From positions 11,579 to 31,015 of the forward strand of contig DLGL01000121.1 in assembly GCA_002482685.1 (NCBI GenBank): 19,437 bases of DNA, in the 5' to 3' direction. The DNA is from Bacteriovoracaceae bacterium UBA7695. GTDB taxonomy: Bacteria > Bdellovibrionota > Bacteriovoracia > Bacteriovoracales > Bacteriovoracaceae. The notes below the pieces were generated by a model that was not told the origin of the DNA, ran no database searches, and worked only from the letters and a program-made list of their open reading frames with translations. Below, piece by piece: positions 15,083 to 19,437 of the stretch. The position numbers and the translations under genes were made by a program. Numbering within the stretch: the stretch's first letter is position 1; the number at the start of each line of letters is the position of its first letter.

Positions 15083-16375
15083 TTGAAGCTCCTCAATTTA
15101 ACTAGATGCCTGCTACTTGTCAAAGTCTTCTTGGTACTGCCTTCTGCGTCATTTGCTCAAACCTCGCCTCAACTTTCTCCCTCAGACGTTATTCTCGCCA
15201 AGGGAGAGCAAAAAGAGCTGAGTTTTGAGTCACTGAAGAACTTTTCGGTGGGTAATCCCGAAGTCATTTCCTACAAGTTTATGCCTAAAACTGGAAAACT
15301 CCTTCTTAAAGGAAAAAGAGTCGGCTTTACAGACCTGGTCATCTGGAAGAAGGGTGGAAAAGAAGTCATTAGTATCTACGTACTTTCTAAACAGAAATTT
15401 CTTAAGACTTTCCAACTGGCCGATGCTCTGAAAAACCTAAATCTCACTATTGATATTAAGGGCCCAATCATGACCGCCTCAGGGGTTCTGAGCGATTTTT
15501 CTGATTACTTATATCTGCAAAAAATCAAAGGTCAGTTCCAGGATCAGGTGTTTTTTAAGATCACCCTGGACGCCAAACTACGCAATCACATCATAGGCCA
15601 GATTTATAAAAAACTTTATGCCAATGGATTCTCATCCGTTTCATGTCAGGCAGATTGGCTAGATCTACTCTGTTTCTATGAAGGAGAGACCAATGCCGAA
15701 TACCTGAAACAGCTTGCAAGTTTTTACCGCGTTTCGTTCATAAAACAAGACTCTCGCCTTCGTCATAAAAATTATCGATTAAAAATAAAACTGATCCAAC
15801 TGGAAAGAATGGATGGAAGAGAAATCCATATGGGCCTGGATAAACTTCAGGCCAATGTAGCTGATCTGTTTGTAAACGGTATCCGCAATATGATTGATAA
15901 AAATGCTGTATTCCTACAGAAGTCGCAAATGGACCTCTCTTCACTTGCTGAGCCAGAGATGGTTGTTAACCTTAATACTCCTCAGTTAGTCGAAATTGGG
16001 TCACAAATTCCATATCAGAATATTGGCACCCAGGGCTCAACCGTCATAGCTCCCATTGATTGGCGTTTTGCAGGACTAAAAATTAAAACAAAGATCACAG
16101 AATCTTATGGAAAGCTGCTTTTGGACTACGAAACTGAATTCTCAAGACCAGTGGATCAGTCCATTAGTGGAAGTAAGGAGGTCTCATCTGCTCTGTTAGA
16201 AATTGGTGTCCCGATGAAAATTTTCCAGATCGGTTTTCAAACAACTTCAAAAAGTCGGATGGGTATTCCTCTCATTAGTGACATTCCCGTTTTGAAGCAC
16301 TTATTTGAATCAAAATCAGATCAAAAAACTTACAAGCAAATATACGGTTATGTTGTTTTAGAGGCGGTGGAATAA
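15083..16375 (+). CDS. cpaC: CpaC/RcpA-type Tad pilus secretin
   Basis: This protein should form the outer-membrane pore through which the Flp pilus passes. With TTG 15083 the product is 430 residues and begins MKLLNLTRCLLLVKVFLVLP followed by SASFA, an excellent signal peptide cut before QTSP. An N-terminal pilus-secretin domain (about 27-105; LSPSDVILAKGEQKELSF, then LLLKGKRVGFTDLVIW) and a middle N-domain region follow. The secretin core (about 288-428) starts at EPEMVVNLNTP, carries the VEIGSQIPYQN motif, and ends with MGIPLISDIPVLKHLFES. The frame is open back to 14732, but those 117 codons are antisense to the basic-protein gene and encode an implausible hydrophobic stretch. The start has no clear ribosome site. 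The stop overlaps the ATPase ATG (TAATG). Confidence 0.85.
   Translation: MKLLNLTRCLLLVKVFLVLPSASFAQTSPQLSPSDVILAKGEQKELSFESLKNFSVGNPEVISYKFMPKTGKLLLKGKRVGFTDLVIWKKGGKEVISIYVLSKQKFLKTFQLADALKNLNLTIDIKGPIMTASGVLSDFSDYLYLQKIKGQFQDQVFFKITLDAKLRNHIIGQIYKKLYANGFSSVSCQADWLDLLCFYEGETNAEYLKQLASFYRVSFIKQDSRLRHKNYRLKIKLIQLERMDGREIHMGLDKLQANVADLFVNGIRNMIDKNAVFLQKSQMDLSSLAEPEMVVNLNTPQLVEIGSQIPYQNIGTQGSTVIAPIDWRFAGLKIKTKITESYGKLLLDYETEFSRPVDQSISGSKEVSSALLEIGVPMKIFQIGFQTTSKSRMGIPLISDIPVLKHLFESKSDQKTYKQIYGYVVLEAVE
15095..15123 (-). promoter_or_regulatory. Likely sigma-70 promoter of the antisense basic-protein gene
   Basis: On the minus strand a perfect TTGACA (15123-15118) is followed after 17 bases by TAAATT (15100-15095), or after 16 by TTAAAT. 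Transcription would begin near 15088, giving a leader of about 43 bases that holds the GAGGAG ribosome site. The boxes fall within the coding sequence for the secretin signal peptide. Confidence 0.45.
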
Positions 16376-17478
16376 TGCTGAGTTTATTTAAAGATGCTGA
16401 GCTACCTCTGGAACGAGATGCAGCGCTGAATTTGGCCCGCAATCTTTTGGTTTCATCACTCAATAAGGGCATCATTCCAGGTTGGGATCAGTTTTTTCAG
16501 GAACTTCCTGTTTTGAGTTCCGCTGAAGACCTCGAGGCCATAAAAGAAAATTTTATGACTCTAACTCAATCACCATTTATGGAGGACATACTTAGTCTGG
16601 AAGCCACGGAGTTTTTTTTCCACTCCCCGGAATTTTCTCAGCGCCTCACTTATTCAGGCGAGAAGACTCACTTGCCTATTCCCCTTCACCCTGCAGACTG
16701 GCAATTATGGCTTGAGATCATATCAATTAAGTTTAAACAAAACTGGAATGTGCAAAATCCTTTCTGCAGTTTTTTTGGTGAGCTTTATGGAAAGAATTTT
16801 CGTTTCAGTATGATCCACGGATCTACATCCCCTGGGGGAACTTCAAAACTCATGCTTCGGTCTCTTTCTAAAAAACCACATCCTCTTTCATCATTTGGTG
16901 AAACTGAAATGTTGTCCGGTTTAATAAAAGAGAAAAAGAATGTCTTAATAGCGGGCTCTACCGGATCGGGTAAGACTTCACTTCTTACCAGTCTATTAGA
17001 TTTTGTTGAAAAAGATGAACACTTGGTAGTTCTGGAAGATACTTATGAAATCATTTCAGAGCATGCCCATCAGACGCGTTTTCTCTCAGGGGATTCTGTC
17101 CAAACCTCCTTAAGGTCTTATCTGGCGTATAGCTTACGTCTAAGTCCGGACCGGATCATCCTGGGAGAAATGCGCTCTCATGAAGTGGTTCCTTTTCTTA
17201 TGGCGATGAACACGGGTCACAAAGGACTGATGGGGACGCTCCACGCTTCAAGTGCAGCGGATGCACTCAATCGAGTGGCCCTACTTTTTACTCTCTATGC
17301 AGGGGAAGCCAATCTGGCCTTTGAAAAAGTGATGGAACTGATCTGCCGAAATCTTGAGTACGTGGTTTTCATGGAAAATAAAAAAGTCAAAGAAGTGATC
17401 AAGATCATGGGATCAGACAAAGGAGTGCCATTTTTTGAAACCGTATTGGGCGAGAAAAAAGAAGCTAGCTTTTTCTAA
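16375..17478 (+). CDS. cpaF: CpaF/TadA-type secretion ATPase
   Basis: This is the cytoplasmic hexameric ATPase that powers Tad pilus assembly. The 367-residue protein has a divergent N-terminal part (1-185) followed by a canonical core: Walker A GSTGSGKT (195-202), Asp box VVLEDTYE (218-225), Walker B RIILGEMR (260-267) and His box TGHKGLMGTLHASS (280-293). The core matches the CpaF/TadA branch of the type II/IV secretion ATPases. The N-terminal half is shorter than in typical CpaF and lacks the usual strongly conserved 'DPSVTEI' region, suggesting a divergent subfamily. The ATG overlaps the secretin stop by one base. No TadB/TadC-like platform gene follows, although these normally come directly after the ATPase. 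Confidence 0.9.
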   Translation: MLSLFKDAELPLERDAALNLARNLLVSSLNKGIIPGWDQFFQELPVLSSAEDLEAIKENFMTLTQSPFMEDILSLEATEFFFHSPEFSQRLTYSGEKTHLPIPLHPADWQLWLEIISIKFKQNWNVQNPFCSFFGELYGKNFRFSMIHGSTSPGGTSKLMLRSLSKKPHPLSSFGETEMLSGLIKEKKNVLIAGSTGSGKTSLLTSLLDFVEKDEHLVVLEDTYEIISEHAHQTRFLSGDSVQTSLRSYLAYSLRLSPDRIILGEMRSHEVVPFLMAMNTGHKGLMGTLHASSAADALNRVALLFTLYAGEANLAFEKVMELICRNLEYVVFMENKKVKEVIKIMGSDKGVPFFETVLGEKKEASFF

Positions 17479-17643
17479 AGCCTGAGCAGGTTACGCTCCT
17501 ATTTTCGAGTTTTAAGTATGGAGAATAAGGAGGATCACCTAAGGAATTTTTTGCCGTTCTCCTCTGAAAAATGAAGAATCTCATCCCCAGCTTTGAGATA
17601 CCCGAAACAGTTGAAGACCAAAAAATTTTAAAAGGAATAATAT
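17479..17643 (+). other. Leader region with an orphan ribosome-site-like sequence
   Basis: This 165-base spacer contains AAGGAGG (17527-17533), followed by ATCACCTAAGG with no start codon at normal spacing. An 18-codon frame, ATG 17518 to TGA 17574 (MENKEDHLRNFLPFSSEK), runs across it and overlaps by ATGA a second frame starting at 17571 that continues past the next real start. A weak GAGC/GCTC hairpin (17487-17501) with T-rich sequence after it could be a poor terminator for cpaF. No convincing promoter boxes were seen. Confidence 0.3.
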
Positions 17644-18285
17644 ATGAAATGCTTGAAGCAATTAATGCAATTCACTTTGCTTGCTCTCGTTATCTCTCTG
17701 CCTGCCTATGCAGGAATGGCCAAGGGTCTTCCAAGTATTCCGGGAGTGGAAGGACCAGCGTTTAATATTGTGAACGGGAAGTTTATCGTTTCTCTGAAAC
17801 TGCTGAACGTAGAGATAACCACTGGTGGATCAATGTTGATTCCAAAAACCAAAGAATCTCGTTTTGAACTTATTCAAAATATTATTGATGGCGGAACTCT
17901 GCTTCAGTTTACGATTGATCCAAAAGATATAAAAGGTGTGAGAGTTGCTAATGACCCTAACACTCTTCCCGATGGCCGCCCTATTCCAGGTGTGCCCGGT
18001 GGTGAGATGATGTCGTTGAGAATCGATACAGAACTTTTTAAAACTTCGTATTACTTTCATAAAACACTTTTTGCGGTCTACATTCCATTTAACTTCAACA
18101 CCTACGGACTTGGAGTTTCTTATGAGTATAGGATCAATAACAAAATTGGCGGGCACCTTCTTGTTGTTCAGTCAGATGCTCAAGGTAAGAATGCAGGGCT
18201 TATGCTGACAGTAAGAAAGACCATGCTTAACGATATCGAGCAGGTGCTTGAGTTAAGTAAAAAGAATCCAGGAATCGTTTACTAA
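17644..18285 (+). CDS. Secreted protein of unknown function
   Basis: Not recognised. The 213-residue protein has a Sec signal peptide (residues 1-23, MKCLKQLMQFTLLALVISLP then AYA, cut before GMAKG). The mature part has a Gly/Pro-rich start (about 28-40, GLPSIPGVEGP), several beta-like stretches, a Pro-rich loop (about 105-117, DGRPIPGVPGG), and a helical basic C-terminus. There is no lipobox and no cysteine in the mature part. AAGGA 7 bases before ATG 17644 is a good ribosome site. It stands alone between the pilus locus and a strong terminator, so it may be its own unit or the distal gene of the pilus transcript. Function is unknown; an envelope role is suggested only by the signal peptide. 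Confidence 0.8.
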   Translation: MKCLKQLMQFTLLALVISLPAYAGMAKGLPSIPGVEGPAFNIVNGKFIVSLKLLNVEITTGGSMLIPKTKESRFELIQNIIDGGTLLQFTIDPKDIKGVRVANDPNTLPDGRPIPGVPGGEMMSLRIDTELFKTSYYFHKTLFAVYIPFNFNTYGLGVSYEYRINNKIGGHLLVVQSDAQGKNAGLMLTVRKTMLNDIEQVLELSKKNPGIVY

Positions 18286-18286
18286 T

Positions 18287-18323
18287 AAAAAAAGAGCCCC
18301 TCTTTTTAGAGGGGCTCTTTTTT
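18287..18323. terminator. Strong bidirectional intrinsic terminator
   Basis: GAGCCCCTCT (18294-18303) and AGAGGGGCTC (18308-18317) pair perfectly around a TTTT loop. A-runs on the left and T-runs on the right (to 18323) extend the stem and give a U-tract in both directions. It ends the secreted-protein gene on the plus strand and ettA on the minus strand; the ettA stop codon overlaps its edge. Confidence 0.95.
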
Positions 18324-19437
18324 AGTCACGTTTTAATTTTTTATAAGTCAGACGAGTCGGCACATCGGCCTTATCTCCTAGACGACGACGAAGATCCTCA
18401 TGGTAATCCTGGAAGTTTCCTTCAAACCATACAACTTTTGAATCCCCTTCGAATGCCAGCATGTGAGTACAAATTCTATCTAAGAAGTAACGATCATGGG
18501 AAATAACCACGGCACATCCAGCGAATTCTAAGAGAGCTCGCTCTAAGGCCTGAAGTGTATTCACATCTAGATCATTGGTAGGCTCATCCAGTAAGAGAAC
18601 GTTACCTTCTTCCTTAAGCATCTTAGCTAAGTGAACACGGTTTTTCTCCCCGCCTGAGAGTTCTTTAATCCGCTTAGATTGATCGTCACCTGATAAGTTG
18701 AAGCGAGAAACATAAGCGCGAGCATTGGTTTCTTTGTTCCCAAGCTTAATGAGTTCAAGTCCACCAGTGATTTCCTGAAGAACAGTTGATTCTGGATCCA
18801 TCTCACGAGATTGATCGATGTAAGCAAGCTTAACAGTCTCACCCACTTTGAATGTACCGGCGTCAGGTTTGATCTTATCGGTGATCAAGTTGAAAAGTGT
18901 TGTTTTACCGGCACCGTTGGGACCGATGATTCCGACAATTCCTCCAGGAGGAAGGCGGAATGAGAGGTTCTCATAAAGAAGTTTGTCACCAAAAGCTTTA
19001 GCGATCTCGTTGGCTTCGATAACCACATTACCCAGACGAGGACCAGCTGGGATGAAAAGATCATTGGTTTCATTACGAGCTTCAGTTGTCGCTTCGTTCT
19101 GCATCTGCTCGTAGTTTGCGATACGTGCTTTAGATTTCGCCTGACGCGCTTTAGGTGACATGCGAATCCACTCTAACTCTTCTTTCATCTTCTTTTGACG
19201 TTTAGATTCAGACTTTTCTTCCTGAGCTAGACGATTTGATTTTTGCTCAAGCCAAGAAGAGTAGTTCCCTTCCCAAGGAATTCCCGAACCTCTATCAAGT
19301 TCAAGAATCCAGCCAGCAACGTTATCCAAAAAGTATCTATCATGGGTAATGGCAATGACCGTCCCCTTGTAAGCGTGAAGGTGACGCTCAAGCCAGAAAA
19401 CTGTCTCGGCATCCAAATGGTTGGTAGGCTCATCCAG
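18322..19437 (-). CDS. ettA: ABC-F translation factor EttA, N-terminal part beyond window edge
   Basis: EttA binds the ribosomal E site and gates the first peptide bond according to the ATP/ADP ratio; it is cytoplasmic, not a transporter. The visible part begins inside the first ABC domain at its Walker B, LDEPTNHLDAET, continues through the switch His of AITHDRYFLDNV, and then the P-site tRNA-interaction linker (WEGNYSSWLEQKSNRL, then QAKSKARIANYEQM, IPAGPRLGNVVIEA). The second ABC domain is complete: Walker A GPNGAGKTT, signature LSGGEKNR, Walker B LLLDEPTNDLD and ISHDRYFLDR. Linker sequence and the GPRLG motif point to EttA and not Uup or a drug-resistance ABC-F. The start codon lies outside the window. 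The 3' end runs into the bidirectional terminator. Confidence 0.93.
   Translation of the reverse strand: MDEPTNHLDAETVFWLERHLHAYKGTVIAITHDRYFLDNVAGWILELDRGSGIPWEGNYSSWLEQKSNRLAQEEKSESKRQKKMKEELEWIRMSPKARQAKSKARIANYEQMQNEATTEARNETNDLFIPAGPRLGNVVIEANEIAKAFGDKLLYENLSFRLPPGGIVGIIGPNGAGKTTLFNLITDKIKPDAGTFKVGETVKLAYIDQSREMDPESTVLQEITGGLELIKLGNKETNARAYVSRFNLSGDDQSKRIKELSGGEKNRVHLAKMLKEEGNVLLLDEPTNDLDVNTLQALERALLEFAGCAVVISHDRYFLDRICTHMLAFEGDSKVVWFEGNFQDYHEDLRRRLGDKADVPTRLTYKKLKRD

Noticed and set aside
15046..15123. Upstream extension of the antisense basic protein to ATG 15123
   Set aside because: ATG 15045 has a good ribosome site, and the extension would cross the likely promoter.
17571..17765. 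64-codon frame beginning before the secreted protein gene
   Set aside because: It has no ribosome site, and its second half overlaps the clear signal peptide of the 17644 gene in another frame.

Overview
The window reads as ordinary chromosome of a Gram-negative, LPS-bearing bacterium. It carries kdsB and kdsC (Kdo synthesis), a TolC-like outer-membrane protein, a Tad/Flp secretin, a SPOR protein and many Sec signal peptides. Composition is moderately AT-rich, gene packing is very tight, and several starts are TTG or GTG. The number of secreted proteins with no recognisable family, together with a reduced Tad locus, fits a predatory-type Bdellovibrionota/Bacteriovoracales genome. That placement is an inference from gene content; no rRNA or tRNA is present to test it. 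No stretch over 300 bases lacks a gene, and no insertion sequence, CRISPR array or RNA gene was seen.

Layout. Positions 1-1385 hold the 3' part of a DsbD-type disulfide reductase. It is tail-to-tail with gpsA, which is followed upstream on the minus strand by a small DUF493/YbeD-like gene (1382-2684). A divergent pair at 2845-5909 encodes a large secreted orphan protein and the tRNA t6A enzyme TsaC/Sua5, which has a TTG start 2 bases after the upstream stop. The minus-strand operon at 9344-5906 is kdsB, pyrG, kdsC and a three-helix membrane protein, with 1-base stop/start overlaps at two junctions. Positions 9466-12146 hold a small secreted helical protein, then a TolC-like channel protein coupled to a small putative outer-membrane barrel. 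A SPOR-domain protein lies on the minus strand at 12148-12750.

Positions 12884-17478 are the most interesting part: a compact, divergent Tad/Flp-type locus. It contains an Flp pilin, a short membrane-anchored protein, two proteins with prepilin-like N-termini, a CpaB-like protein, a small periplasmic protein, a CpaC/RcpA secretin and a CpaF/TadA ATPase. Most junctions overlap. In the middle, on the opposite strand, sits a small Lys/Ala/Pro-rich basic protein gene (14749-15045). Its likely promoter lies inside the start of the secretin gene, so the secretin probably starts at TTG 15083, and the long open frame upstream of that point is only the antisense shadow of the basic-protein gene. No TadB/TadC platform, TadZ or prepilin peptidase gene is in the window.

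Positions 17644-18285 encode another secreted orphan, separated by a strong bidirectional terminator from a minus-strand ABC-F gene (ettA) that runs off the right edge. Three other tail-to-tail junctions (1382-1385, 5906-5909, 12146-12148) overlap or abut and have no room for such a terminator.
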